64,000 nt of DNA from Aphanothece sp. CMT-3BRIN-NPC111 (GTDB lineage Bacteria; Cyanobacteriota; Cyanobacteriia; Cyanobacteriales; JAHHGU01), in assembly GCA_019359765.1 (NCBI GenBank), contig JAHHGU010000001.1, positions 124,001 to 188,000 of the forward strand, in the 5' to 3' direction. Positions 1 through 8,040 of the stretch are shown here, one piece after another. Every line of letters starts with the position of its first letter. The first letter of the stretch is position 1. The notes beneath the pieces are model-generated. The model was not told where the DNA came from and searched no databases. It was given only the letters and a program-made list of their open reading frames with translations. The position numbers and the translations under genes are program-made.

Positions 1-172
1 TTTTGATCTCTCTAAGTTGATATTGCCGACCTAGTTCGGTATCTTGATAAGCTCTTAAGAGAGAGTATAAGAATTGTTCCTGGACAGCACTGCTCTGGCG
101 GATTTGGCGGACGAAATGTGCCTTTGTAAGTCGAGCAACAGTGGTCAAAACTGGCAGTAAGAAGTTTGCCAT
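1..172 (-). CDS. GH3 auxin-responsive promoter family protein, N-terminal fragment cut by window edge
   Basis: The minus-strand frame opens with ATG at 172-170 and runs off the left edge without a stop, giving 57 residues. It begins MANFLLPVLTTVARLTKAHF and continues with EQFLYSLLRAYQDTELGRQY. This opening resembles the start of cyanobacterial GH3-like acyl-adenylate/amide synthetases (roughly 550 aa), whose first helix bundle carries a 'QEQFL..LL..YQDTELG..Y' signature. Only the N-terminus is present, so no catalytic motif can be checked. The gene is transcribed away from the ccm genes and probably forms its own unit. The family call rests on recognised N-terminal similarity only. Confidence 0.6.
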   Translation of the reverse strand, partial: MANFLLPVLTTVARLTKAHFVRQIRQSSAVQEQFLYSLLRAYQDTELGRQYQLREIK

Positions 173-841
173 TGAGGTTTTAAAGTAGCCAACGAAAAGA
201 CACTGGATATTAATTAAAGCGGAAAAGGTGATAGATAGGAGGACTCGCTGCTTTCTAATCCCAATCCTCACAGAAGTCTTGATCTCATGTTCTACCGTCA
301 GCCCAGCGAGAAAACCTTGGTCTTCGCTAATGTGGATAAATTTTAGCTGGGAATCTGGAACCCCCCTTTGCAGTTGGTGCTTACGGACGAGCGCAAAGCT
401 TCCAGAAGCTAAAATTCGCAGGCGGGGGGGGAGGCACTGTATCTCTATGCTGAACTTCGTATGAAGTATGAATTTCCTTGAGCTTGTCGTCAAACATACT
501 TACAAAAGAAGCACCTTGCCCCAAGTGACCAAGTTATATTAAGTCCGATATATTATCCATAATCAAAATATCCCCGTGTCTCCGTAGCTGGTATGTCATT
601 ACTAACTATGGGTATTCCACCGGAGACAATATTATCTGTTTGATAGGTAACACTCATGCTCTACCGATCAGATCTAACCGTAATTTTAGATTATACAAAA
701 TCCGCCCCTATAACCCCCTTTTGATTTCTAGCCGTAGAGACGTCCCTGCGGAACGTTTCTACAAAATTGCTTATCAACGCCAAAATAAGAGCCTTTTAAG
801 CAAAATTTTCACCTTCAAATTAGAAAAATCCTACGGTAAAA
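173..841. other. Intergenic region with one palindromic repeat, no convincing gene
   Basis: No reading frame here has a ribosome-binding site or a recognisable product. The two ATG frames of 70-80 codons have compositions and codon use unlike the neighbours. The clearest structure is an imperfect palindrome at 734-762 with 10-bp arms (GTAGAGACGT / ACGTTTCTAC, one G-T mismatch). It is related to copies near 28.55 kb and 32.2 kb. Confidence 0.6.
734..762. repeat. Dispersed palindromic repeat, GTAGAGACG type
   Basis: The arms GTAGAGACGT (734-743) and ACGTTTCTAC (753-762) are near-perfect inverted copies around a 9-nt centre. Related sequence appears at 28552-28582, where the palindrome is perfect, and as a partial copy around 32193-32213. 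This supports a mobile or REP-like family rather than a gene-specific terminator. Confidence 0.65.
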
Positions 842-1606
842 CTATTCTTTAATATGAATAGGTAAACTAGCTAATTCTGGTAGTTCTACCAGTTCTTTTT
901 CTACTTCCTGGAAGGCTATCGGCAACATCAAGGGTTCGGGTTTTTCCTCTATCAGGCAAGTTGCCACTGGCAGGGCATTCTCTAAGTCTTCTAACACACG
1001 AGGAATCACCATGACTGCGTGTAATTCCCCAATCCTCTCCGCTTCGTGCATACCAGCCTCAACAGCCATTGCCACATTCGCCACGGAACCCCGAATAATG
1101 GCGGTACACAAACCAGCACCAATAGTTTCGTAAGAAGACAGATAAACGTCAGCTGCCTTGAGCATGGCATCAGCTGCCCCCACCATAGCCGGAAATCCCC
1201 GTGTTTCCAATAAACCAATGGCTTCATTACTAATGCGACTGTAAGTATCGCTCTCCAGCATTTCGGATAAGCGACTGCCAATCGGGAAGATTACTTCCAA
1301 ATTTCCCAGGGGGCGGGGAATGACTAAAGAGGAAACGAGCTGACCAAACTGTTCGGCAGTCTGTGCGCCGGATTCCACAGCTAAGCGGACATCTGCTATC
1401 CCACCTCGGACAATAGCGGTACAGTGACCGCTGCCAATTTTTTCAAACCCGATTAGCGTCACCCCAGCTGACTTCAGCATCATATCGGCTGTGCCAACGA
1501 TGGCGGGGAAGCTACTAGTCGAAACCATGCCGAGAGCAGTGTCCTTGAAGTTTTTGGGTTGAGCTGGCCTTTGAAAGCGGACAAGCCCTTGCTGTTGTAC
1601 CTCCAC
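842..1606 (-). CDS. ccmO: CcmO, double-BMC-domain carboxysome shell protein
   Basis: This 254-residue protein holds two consecutive bacterial microcompartment (BMC) domains, roughly residues 23-110 and 125-210. They start at 'ALGMVSTSSFPAIVGTAD' and 'AIGLLETRGFPAMVGAAD'. Each repeats the order helix, 'G..LIGFEKIGSG..TAIVRG', 'V..AVE.G'. Tandem BMC domains form trimeric pseudohexamers, and CcmO is needed for beta-carboxysome shell assembly (family knowledge). The start is GTG at 1606-1604, preceded by GGAGG with 6-nt spacing. The acidic C-terminal tail after residue 215 is outside the fold. It lies downstream of ccmN in the same orientation and is probably co-transcribed with the ccm operon, although about 100 bp separate them. 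Confidence 0.93.
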   Translation of the reverse strand: MEVQQQGLVRFQRPAQPKNFKDTALGMVSTSSFPAIVGTADMMLKSAGVTLIGFEKIGSGHCTAIVRGGIADVRLAVESGAQTAEQFGQLVSSLVIPRPLGNLEVIFPIGSRLSEMLESDTYSRISNEAIGLLETRGFPAMVGAADAMLKAADVYLSSYETIGAGLCTAIIRGSVANVAMAVEAGMHEAERIGELHAVMVIPRVLEDLENALPVATCLIEEKPEPLMLPIAFQEVEKELVELPELASLPIHIKE

Positions 1607-1707
1607 CTATGACCTCCGTGAGAAAATACTGAGCGACTAATTTAAGTATGCCTACACTCAGAGGTTAGTTGATGGTTGGTAGTTATGATCAATGCCAAAA
1701 GTCAAAA

Positions 1708-2385
1708 CTATTCACTCTCGCTATTTTCAGGGGAGGGGCTTAGAGATTTATTGTGAGGAAACAAAGTCTTCATCAGCCGATTCAGATTGGCTTGCCCATA
1801 GACGGGAACAACAGCAGCATTTGGTGGCGATTCAGGCTCTTTCTGAGGCGATTCAGGCTCTTTCTGAGCAGAGGGGTCTTTATAGGTAGTGTTTGGTAAA
1901 GTTGGGGAAACGGGGTCTTTATAGGTAGTGCTTGGTAAAGTTGGGGAAACGGCCTCTTTTTCAGTTGTGTGGGCTGAGTGCCCGTTCGCTTCTGTAATCA
2001 CGCCTGTGGCGAGTCCTTCAGCATCGGCAACTTGACGCCCTTTGTCACCCAACAGGGAACCAGCTACCACGACTTGATAAGGTTCAACAGAAGTGTTCCA
2101 AATCGTAGTTACAGAACCAATGCAGGCATTCGCCCCAATCTTACCTTTGCCGATTACCAGGACACCAGCACCCAGGATTGCTCCTGCTTCCACTTCTAAT
2201 GTGCCTTTGTGAGCATGAATAATGGTTCCCATGCCGATGCAGACTCCGGCAGCAATGATAATTTTACTATCTGGATCTGCTTGAAGGATTACCCCAGGTG
2301 CGATCGCCACACTCTCATCAATGCTCACATCCCCTTTGACGTAACAATTAAAGTTGCTAATGGGCGGCAGTAGGGGCAAATGCAT
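1708..2385 (-). CDS. ccmN: CcmN, carboxysome core-shell adaptor
   Basis: CcmN bridges CcmM/RuBisCO cargo to the CcmK shell. The N-terminal two thirds is a left-handed beta-helix (hexapeptide-repeat) domain with 'GDVSIDESVAIAPGV', 'GAGVLVIGKGKIGANACIG'. The last ~25 residues contain 'VYGQANLNRLMKTLFPH', matching the amphipathic encapsulation helix of the family. I chose ATG at 2385 (MHLPLLPPISN), as in homologues. The longer frame to 2496 begins with GTG inside a heptamer repeat (GTGTTGAGT) and is unlikely to be translated. The linker carries a 39-nt tandem repeat (13-aa unit TYKDPVSPTLPNT) and a 21-nt tandem repeat (SPQKEPE), making it unusually long and repetitive. It follows ccmM directly in the operon. 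Confidence 0.92.
   Translation of the reverse strand: MHLPLLPPISNFNCYVKGDVSIDESVAIAPGVILQADPDSKIIIAAGVCIGMGTIIHAHKGTLEVEAGAILGAGVLVIGKGKIGANACIGSVTTIWNTSVEPYQVVVAGSLLGDKGRQVADAEGLATGVITEANGHSAHTTEKEAVSPTLPSTTYKDPVSPTLPNTTYKDPSAQKEPESPQKEPESPPNAAVVPVYGQANLNRLMKTLFPHNKSLSPSPENSESE
1827..1950. repeat. In-frame tandem repeats inside the ccmN linker
   Basis: A 21-bp unit (GCGATTCAGGCTCTTTCTGAG on the plus strand, starting at 1827 and 1848) is followed by a 39-bp unit (GGGTCTTTATAGGTAGTG..., phased at 1877 and 1916). Both periods are multiples of three, so the CcmN linker length can change without breaking the frame. Confidence 0.8.
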
Positions 2386-2513
2386 GGGGCGGATGGCGAG
2401 TAAGGGAGCAAGTTTACGTTTAGGCAGCAGAGAAGAGAGTTTTGGGTTATAAGATTTGAGCGTTGAGCTATAAATTTTTAACTCAACACTCAACACTCAA
2501 CACTAATAACTTT

Positions 2514-4172
2514 TTACTTCTTACTATTCGGCTGCTGAATAATCGTCTCTTGAACGCGACGCTTGGCTTTGGGGTCAATACCAAATACGCGCACATACTC
2601 CCCGCTGTGGCTGTTTAGGCAAGCTTCTAGAGCTTCAATCACCTGCGACTCCTGCTTTGAGTCAATCGGAGAGCAGCTCTGCCAAGAACCAGTGCGGAAC
2701 CGGCGCTGATCTGCGTGTTCCGTGCCAATCTTGTAGCCTTGCCCTAACATAGAGCGCACCTGCCCGATTGCTTCTTGACTTAACAGAGAGCTTTCCACCT
2801 GACGAGAGCTGGTTTTTTGAGCCGTGCTGGTATTTGATTTACTGGCAGCACCTGTCTTCGCACTCTTGGCAGCAGGTTGACCATCGGGGCGTTGGATAAT
2901 TTGCTCTAAAACACGTCGTTTAGCTTTGGTGTCAATGCCAAATAAGCGCACATACTCGCCGCTATGCTCCTCTAGGCAAGCTTCCAGAGCAGAAATTACT
3001 CCCGACTCCCGGTTTGATTCAATGGGAGCGCAACTACTCCAAGAGCTGGCACGGAAGCGTCGCGGATCTGCGTGCTCGGTGCCAATCTTATGACCTTGAG
3101 CCAACAGAGAACGCACTTGCTCTACCACGTCGGCGCTTAATGATGTATTTGATTCTTGAGCACTATTAGCCCGGTTCGCATTGCCAAAGTTGGTTTTAGC
3201 ACCTTGGGATGCTCCGCGTTCAGGTTGTGACTTTCTGCCACCGGGGCGTTGAATAATTTGCTCTACTACGCGGCGCTTGGCTTTGGGGTCGATACCAATC
3301 AAACGCACATATTCGCCATCATGCTCATCCAGGAAAGCTTCTAAGGCGGCGATCGCTTGCGATTCGTTTCGAGCTTCAATTCCGGCTCCACTTGTCCAGG
3401 AACTGGCGCGGAATCGGCGCTCATCGGCATACTCTGTGCCAATCCGACAGCCTTGAGCCAGCAGAGAGCGCACTTGATCGATCACGTCGGCGCTCAAGGA
3501 GCCACTCGACACTTGGTTGGTGAAGCGGCGATCGCCGTTAGTATAACTCATCTCATCCCTAATCGGTGTAATACAGGCAGCATTTCCAGCACCCAAATAG
3601 CCAGATCTGAGTGACTCATTAATTCCTACAACATGGCGGCCAAAGTCCGTATCCCCCTCTTGCACATCCGGCAGGCGGTCAGCTTGCTGCTGAGTGGTAA
3701 TTACAGAGCCTGAAGGCACATACTTGCCGGGAGGAATCTCTACATCCTGGATCAGGGTGTGCATCATGACAATGCAACCTTTCCCCACCCTGGCGTTAAA
3801 TACAGTAGAGCGAAAGCCTATAAAGCATCCATCCCCAACGTAGGCTGGGCCATGAATCAAAGCCATGTGGGTAATAGAAGCATTCTTCCCAATCCAGACC
3901 GAGTAGTCCTTCTGGTCATCGCCAATTACCCGGCCTTGTTCCAGACCATGAATTACCACCCCATCTTGCACATTGGTTCCTTCGCCGATATAGAAGGGAG
4001 TTCCTTCATCAGAGCGAATCGAAGTTCCAGGGGCAATCATCACTTTCGGCCCAATCCGCACATCCCCAATAATGTTAGAAAACGAATGCACAAAGGCACT
4101 CTCATCAATCTTTGGTTCTGCTAAACTTTTTGACCAGGAGGTCGGGGGTGCCGCCACGCTGCGGACAACCAT
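2514..4172 (-). CDS. ccmM: CcmM, gamma-carbonic anhydrase and RuBisCO-linking scaffold with three SSUL domains
   Basis: From ATG at 4172 the protein has 552 residues: a gamma-carbonic-anhydrase beta-helix (1-200) and three RbcS-like SSUL modules (about 226-310, 345-430, 465-548). Zinc ligands H75, H102 and H107 are all present. Cys200 is conserved ('AACITPI'), but its disulfide partner position 194 is Gly. SSUL2 and SSUL3 each carry a Cys pair 18 apart (C381/C399, C500/C518). SSUL1 has Gly262 and Phe280 there. CcmM condenses RuBisCO and links it to the shell via CcmN. The chosen start has GAGGA 8 nt upstream. A TTG-initiated frame from 4187 would overlap that site and is rejected. An internal start at 3551 would give a short SSUL-only form. 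Operon neighbours are ccmL upstream and ccmN downstream. Confidence 0.95.
   Translation of the reverse strand: MVVRSVAAPPTSWSKSLAEPKIDESAFVHSFSNIIGDVRIGPKVMIAPGTSIRSDEGTPFYIGEGTNVQDGVVIHGLEQGRVIGDDQKDYSVWIGKNASITHMALIHGPAYVGDGCFIGFRSTVFNARVGKGCIVMMHTLIQDVEIPPGKYVPSGSVITTQQQADRLPDVQEGDTDFGRHVVGINESLRSGYLGAGNAACITPIRDEMSYTNGDRRFTNQVSSGSLSADVIDQVRSLLAQGCRIGTEYADERRFRASSWTSGAGIEARNESQAIAALEAFLDEHDGEYVRLIGIDPKAKRRVVEQIIQRPGGRKSQPERGASQGAKTNFGNANRANSAQESNTSLSADVVEQVRSLLAQGHKIGTEHADPRRFRASSWSSCAPIESNRESGVISALEACLEEHSGEYVRLFGIDTKAKRRVLEQIIQRPDGQPAAKSAKTGAASKSNTSTAQKTSSRQVESSLLSQEAIGQVRSMLGQGYKIGTEHADQRRFRTGSWQSCSPIDSKQESQVIEALEACLNSHSGEYVRVFGIDPKAKRRVQETIIQQPNSKK
3549..3562 (-). promoter_or_regulatory. 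Predicted internal ribosome-binding site and start for short CcmM (M35-type)
   Basis: On the minus strand the sequence TTAGGGATGAG immediately precedes an in-frame ATG at 3551-3549 (codon 208 of CcmM), just after the carbonic anhydrase domain. Translation from here would give a 345-residue protein with three SSUL domains. A shorter SSUL-only CcmM made from an internal start is established for beta-cyanobacteria. The exact site here is inference. Confidence 0.5.
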
Positions 4173-4209
4173 AACTAAATTCCTCAACTAACTCAACAAA
4201 TTAGACTGA

Positions 4210-4512
4210 CTAACGATATTGATCCTTTTTGTTATAGAGGAGGCGATTGTCAACACTCACGCTATCAATAATCGCCACCACCATCGCATCAATGGGACGC
4301 CTTTCGCTGCCATCAATCTGACGGGCGGCACTGCCACGGGTTACTAGAACCCATTCATCGGCCCCAGCGCCTACCTGATCGCCAGCTACCTCGTATTCCG
4401 GTAGTAGGCGTCCTTCTTCATCGATGAATTGCAACAAAAGTAACTTGACGCCTCTGAGACTAAGCTCTTTGTGGGTACTTACTACCGTGCCACGAACTTT
4501 GGCAATTTGCAT
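4210..4512 (-). CDS. ccmL: CcmL, pentameric carboxysome vertex protein
   Basis: This 100-residue protein matches the EutN/CcmL family from end to end. It opens 'MQIAKVRGTVVSTHKELSL' and continues with 'GAGADEWVLVTRGSAARQ' and 'PIDAMVVAIIDSV'. Pentamers of this family close the vertices of the icosahedral carboxysome shell. Length is normal for the family. It sits 22 bp from the end of ccmM's upstream flank and ~100 bp downstream of ccmK1, all on the minus strand, consistent with a ccmK2-K1-L-M-N operon. Confidence 0.95.
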   Translation of the reverse strand: MQIAKVRGTVVSTHKELSLRGVKLLLLQFIDEEGRLLPEYEVAGDQVGAGADEWVLVTRGSAARQIDGSERRPIDAMVVAIIDSVSVDNRLLYNKKDQYR

Positions 4513-4614
4513 CGAATGGTTTTAGGTGTTAGGTATAGCCATTTTAGATTTGCGATTTTAGATTCGACGTAAATCCCAAATCTAAAATCCCAAATTCTTT
4601 TATCCCTACCTATC

Positions 4615-4956
4615 TTACGGTCTATTGTAGGGGCGAATGCCGCTGACGCTCTCCCGGAATTGTTCCACAGCTTCGGTGTAACGAATGGGCAGCACGTACT
4701 CTAGGTTCTCGTGAGGACGGGCAATAATGTGAGTGGACAAAACTTGACCACCATTAACCCGCTTGACAGATTCAACTCCTGCTGATACTGAAGCTTGCAC
4801 TTCGGAGACATCTCCCCGAACAATTACCGTGACGCGACCTGTGCCGATTTTTTCATAGCCCACCAGCGTAACACGAGCGGCTTTAACCATCGCATCAGCA
4901 GCTTCCACTACGGCGGGAAAGCCTAATGTTTCAATCATTCCAACTGCAATTGCCAT
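4615..4956 (-). CDS. ccmK1: CcmK1, carboxysome shell hexamer protein with extended tail
   Basis: A single BMC domain of 113 residues, opening '[20 protein letters not shown]', with the pore-region segment '[20 protein letters not shown]'. Hexamers tile the facets of the beta-carboxysome. It is nearly identical to the upstream ccmK2 product but has an 11-residue extension after 'EQFRE' ending 'GIRPYNRP', the usual difference between CcmK1 and CcmK2. The pair arose by tandem duplication. Assignment of K1 versus K2 follows tail length and gene order. Confidence 0.9.
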   Translation of the reverse strand: MAIAVGMIETLGFPAVVEAADAMVKAARVTLVGYEKIGTGRVTVIVRGDVSEVQASVSAGVESVKRVNGGQVLSTHIIARPHENLEYVLPIRYTEAVEQFRESVSGIRPYNRP

Positions 4957-5060
4957 GCCTTTCTTTCTTCCTTGAGCTTATAAAGTGTTTTGAGTTGAGA
5001 GACTTTTGAGTTGAAAGTTCCTTTTTTTAAAGGTCGGGTAAATCAATGTCTCTCTTCGAT

Positions 5061-5369
5061 TCACATACGGAACTGTTCTACGGCTTCGGTATAGCGGATA
5101 GGCAGAACATATTCCAGGTTTTCATGAGGACGCGCAATGATGTGAGTAGATAATACTTCGCCACCATTCACCCGTTTGGCTGCATCGACCCCAGCTGATA
5201 CTGATGCCTGCACCTCAGAGACATCGCCTCGGACAATTACCGTGACGCGAGCGCTGCCGATTTTTTCATAACCTACCAGCGTCACGCGGGCGGCTTTAAC
5301 CATGGCATCTGCGGCTTCTACAATCGCCGGAAAGCCTTTGGTTTCAATCATTCCAACTGCAATTGGCAT
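5061..5369 (-). CDS. ccmK2: CcmK2, major carboxysome shell hexamer protein
   Basis: This 102-residue single BMC-domain protein opens '[20 protein letters not shown]' and ends '..[10 protein letters not shown]'. It is the first gene of the minus-strand ccm operon, downstream of a 0.68-kb spacer that must hold the operon promoter. The sequence GGAGGATAATAATTA precedes the ATG, giving a good ribosome-binding site. Together with CcmK1, it forms the shell facets through which bicarbonate enters. Confidence 0.94.
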   Translation of the reverse strand: MPIAVGMIETKGFPAIVEAADAMVKAARVTLVGYEKIGSARVTVIVRGDVSEVQASVSAGVDAAKRVNGGEVLSTHIIARPHENLEYVLPIRYTEAVEQFRM

Positions 5370-6048
5370 TAATTATTATCCTCCAGGATGAACGAACTAG
5401 CTAGCCTAAATCTGTAGTTGGGGCCAAATTTAGACGATAATGCCCATTTTTTCAGCTCAATAACTATAGCTTAGCCGTGCTAACTTAAGCATAGGCAAGC
5501 GAGGCTTACTTGACAATATAAACTATTATGATAATTTTAAATTCTATAGTTTAATAAAACTTAACTGTCCCCCAATGCCAGATCTGCTCAATAGAAGTTA
5601 ATCGGTTTTTGGAACGGTTCTTTATGTTTTATAATTATTTTATAACTTCTGAATATACTCCCCGACGATCGCCTGTAATCCCCATGCGTAGGTGAATTTC
5701 GGCAAATTTTACCTAAGAAAGATAGCGATCGCATATGTCAAATATTATGATACAGACAAACGTGCACTTTATAATTATAAGTTTTTTAAATACCTTTTAT
5801 AGACCGATCATTAATAGGTAAATATACGGATAAGTGTAGGAGGGATCGGGAGATACTAAAATAACCCTTAATAATTTTGTAGCCCGGAAATGCTAATTTA
5901 CAGCAATTTCAGGCTGATAATAGAGAAAAAACTAATTAGCCAAATATTAATCGGATATGTCCAATACCAGATTAGGTGTTTTGACACTCTTTAGGGGTGA
6001 CACAGTGGTTGTAAGTCGATTGATGTTGAAATAGCAAGGGCAATTTAT
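5370..6048. promoter_or_regulatory. Divergent promoter region between ccm operon and ndhF4-ndhD4-chpX
   Basis: This 0.68-kb AT-rich spacer separates two divergently transcribed CO2-concentrating operons. No ORF of note lies inside. HIP1-like CGATCG sites occur near 5668 and 5727. I could not confidently assign -10 elements or a LysR-type (CcmR/CmpR) operator by eye. The long 5' flank of ccmK2 suggests a sizeable leader. Confidence 0.5.
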
Positions 6049-7920
6049 ATGACAGAGTTTCTCACCCAGACGAGTTGGTGGGTGCCTTTTTATGGATTAA
6101 TTGGTGCCGTTTTGACCCTACCCTGGTCAACTGGGATTGTCCGTAAGACAGGGCCACGACCAGCAGCGTACTTTAACCTGTTGATGAGTGTCTTGGCGTT
6201 TATACATGGGACGCTGCTTTTCAGAGTCACCTTGAACCAAGAGACTCAACATTTAGTATTTCACTGGCTAAAAGCAGCGGATTTGGACTTATCCTTTGCC
6301 TTAGAGATCTCGTCTGTGAGCGTTGGGGCAATGGAGTTGGTGACGGGTATGAGTCTGTTGGCTCAGCTATTCGCCCTGGGATATATGGAGAAGGACTGGG
6401 CATTAGCCCGCTTCTTTGCCTTAATGGGCTTTTTTGAGGCGGCAATGAGTGGTTTAGCGATTAGTGACTCTTTGCTTCTCACCTATGCCCTGTTGGAAAT
6501 GCTCACCCTCTCTACTTATTTGTTGGTGGGTTTTTGGTATGCACAGCCACTGGTAGTGACGGCAGCGCGAGACGCCTTTTTGACAAAGCGGGTGGGAGAT
6601 GTGCTGCTGTTGATGGGGGTGGTGGCGCTGGCAACCTTCGCCGGAAGCTTGGATTTTCCTGACTTATATGAGTGGACGGAAACAGCAAGCTTGTCTCCGA
6701 CTACAGCGACTTTGCTCGGTTTAGCACTGATTTCTGGGCCTATAGGTAAATGCGCTCAATTTCCACTGCATCTTTGGCTAGATGAGGCAATGGAGGGACC
6801 TAACCCCGCCTCGATTTTACGAAATTCAGTGGTGGTGGCTTGCGGTGCTTATGTGTTGATTAAACTCCAGCCGATTTTGAACCTTTCGCCTGTGGCGTTG
6901 AACACGCTGATAGTGCTGGGTACAGTGACGGCAATTGGGGCTTCAATGGTGGCGATCGCGCAAATTGACATTAAGCGAGCCTTATCCCATTCCACCAGCG
7001 CTTACTTAGGGTTAGTGTTTATCGCCGTAGGAACGCAATGGACGGGTTTCGCCCTGCTGTTGCTGTTTACCCATGCGATCGCCAAAGCACTTTTGTTCAT
7101 GAGCATTGGCTCAGTTATTCTCACGACGAATAACCAAGATCTCACAGAAATGGGCGGTTTGTGGTCGCGGATGCCAGCAACTACCACCGCGTTTGTAGTT
7201 GGTGCCGCCGGGTTAGTGGGGCTGCTGCCTCTGGGAGGCTTTTGGGCACTGCGGCAAGGAGTTAGCACCCTTTTGTATGCCAATCCTTGGTTAGTGGCAG
7301 TCTTGCTGTTGGTCAACGCCTTGACAGCATTGAACTTAACGCGCGTGTTTCGTCTGGTATTTTTGGGTCAACCTCAACCTAAGACTCGTAGGGCACCAGA
7401 GGTTCCCTGGCAGATGGCTGTGCCCATGGTGGCTTTAACGATAGTCACCCTCTTAGCCCCCCTGATGTTGCAACGCTTATCAATATTGCCAGACTGGACT
7501 TACCTCAACTCAGAAGCTGTGCTATTGCTGGTTTTCTCTGGCTTAGTCGGCTACGGCATAGGGGCAACTATGTATCTGCAAAAAGCTTGGTCTAGATCCC
7601 TGCAACTGCCCTGGAGATTTGTACAGGACTTGTTGGGTTATGACTTTTACATCGATCGAATTTACCGCCTGACTGTAGTTTTTGCAGTCGATCGGCTTTC
7701 CCGGCTAAATGCTTGGATTGACCGCTATGTGGTAGATGGAGCGGTTAATTTCATTGGTCTCGCCACAGTTTTCAGCGGACAAGGCTTGAAGTACAGCGCC
7801 TCCGGTCACTCTCAGTTTTATGTAGTGACTATTCTCCTTGGGGTCAGTTTGCTGGCTGTGGTGTTCAGCTGGCCATTTTTACAAGCTTTGGGTTTCGATC
7901 CCTTCGCTTTTATCTATTAG
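6049..7920 (+). CDS. ndhF4: NDH-1 subunit NdhF, CO2-uptake type (NdhF4-like)
   Basis: This 623-residue, highly hydrophobic protein is a Complex I antiporter-like subunit. It has 14 or more predicted membrane helices and the conserved proton-channel segment 'IGKCAQFPLHLWLDEAMEGPNPAS', plus 'HSTSAYLGLVFIAVG'. The C-terminus has a long lateral helix followed by a final membrane helix, as in NdhF/NuoL. The immediate partners are an NdhD paralogue and a CO2-hydration protein, which places it in the specialised NDH-1 CO2-uptake complex of the thylakoid rather than respiratory NDH-1. The choice of F4 over F3 is based on the short ChpX-type partner (381 aa) and synteny with the ccm genes. Confidence 0.88.
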   Translation: MTEFLTQTSWWVPFYGLIGAVLTLPWSTGIVRKTGPRPAAYFNLLMSVLAFIHGTLLFRVTLNQETQHLVFHWLKAADLDLSFALEISSVSVGAMELVTGMSLLAQLFALGYMEKDWALARFFALMGFFEAAMSGLAISDSLLLTYALLEMLTLSTYLLVGFWYAQPLVVTAARDAFLTKRVGDVLLLMGVVALATFAGSLDFPDLYEWTETASLSPTTATLLGLALISGPIGKCAQFPLHLWLDEAMEGPNPASILRNSVVVACGAYVLIKLQPILNLSPVALNTLIVLGTVTAIGASMVAIAQIDIKRALSHSTSAYLGLVFIAVGTQWTGFALLLLFTHAIAKALLFMSIGSVILTTNNQDLTEMGGLWSRMPATTTAFVVGAAGLVGLLPLGGFWALRQGVSTLLYANPWLVAVLLLVNALTALNLTRVFRLVFLGQPQPKTRRAPEVPWQMAVPMVALTIVTLLAPLMLQRLSILPDWTYLNSEAVLLLVFSGLVGYGIGATMYLQKAWSRSLQLPWRFVQDLLGYDFYIDRIYRLTVVFAVDRLSRLNAWIDRYVVDGAVNFIGLATVFSGQGLKYSASGHSQFYVVTILLGVSLLAVVFSWPFLQALGFDPFAFIY

Positions 7921-8001
7921 CTATTAGCTATTAGTTAGTAGTTAGTAGTTAGTAGTTAGTAGGTATTATTCCCACTAACTACTAACCACTAACCACTAAC
8001 A
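7921..8001. repeat. Heptamer tandem repeat with inverted half, forming a hairpin
   Basis: A run of GTTAGTA units (about 7931-7962) is followed by its complement ACTAACC/ACTAACT (7973-8001). The two halves can fold into a long hairpin in the ndhF4-ndhD4 spacer. Similar arrays occur at 33654-33727. This is an STRR-type cyanobacterial repeat. It may modulate transcript stability between the two genes (inference). Confidence 0.75.
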
Positions 8002-8040
8002 TAATGCTGCCCTTAGTAAACCCCACAAAGGAGAAGAATT

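Noticed and set aside
640..852. 70-codon frame before ccmO
   Set aside because: It contains the GTAGAGACG palindrome and has no ribosome-binding site; similarity to the 72-codon frame at 32166 is due only to the shared repeat.
2386..2496. N-terminal extension of CcmN from a GTG
   Set aside because: The added codons are heptamer-repeat sequence; homologues start at MHLP.
7921..8001. CRISPR or origin-like iterons between ndhF4 and ndhD4
   Set aside because: Heptamer repeat with no spacers, and the same type occurs elsewhere.
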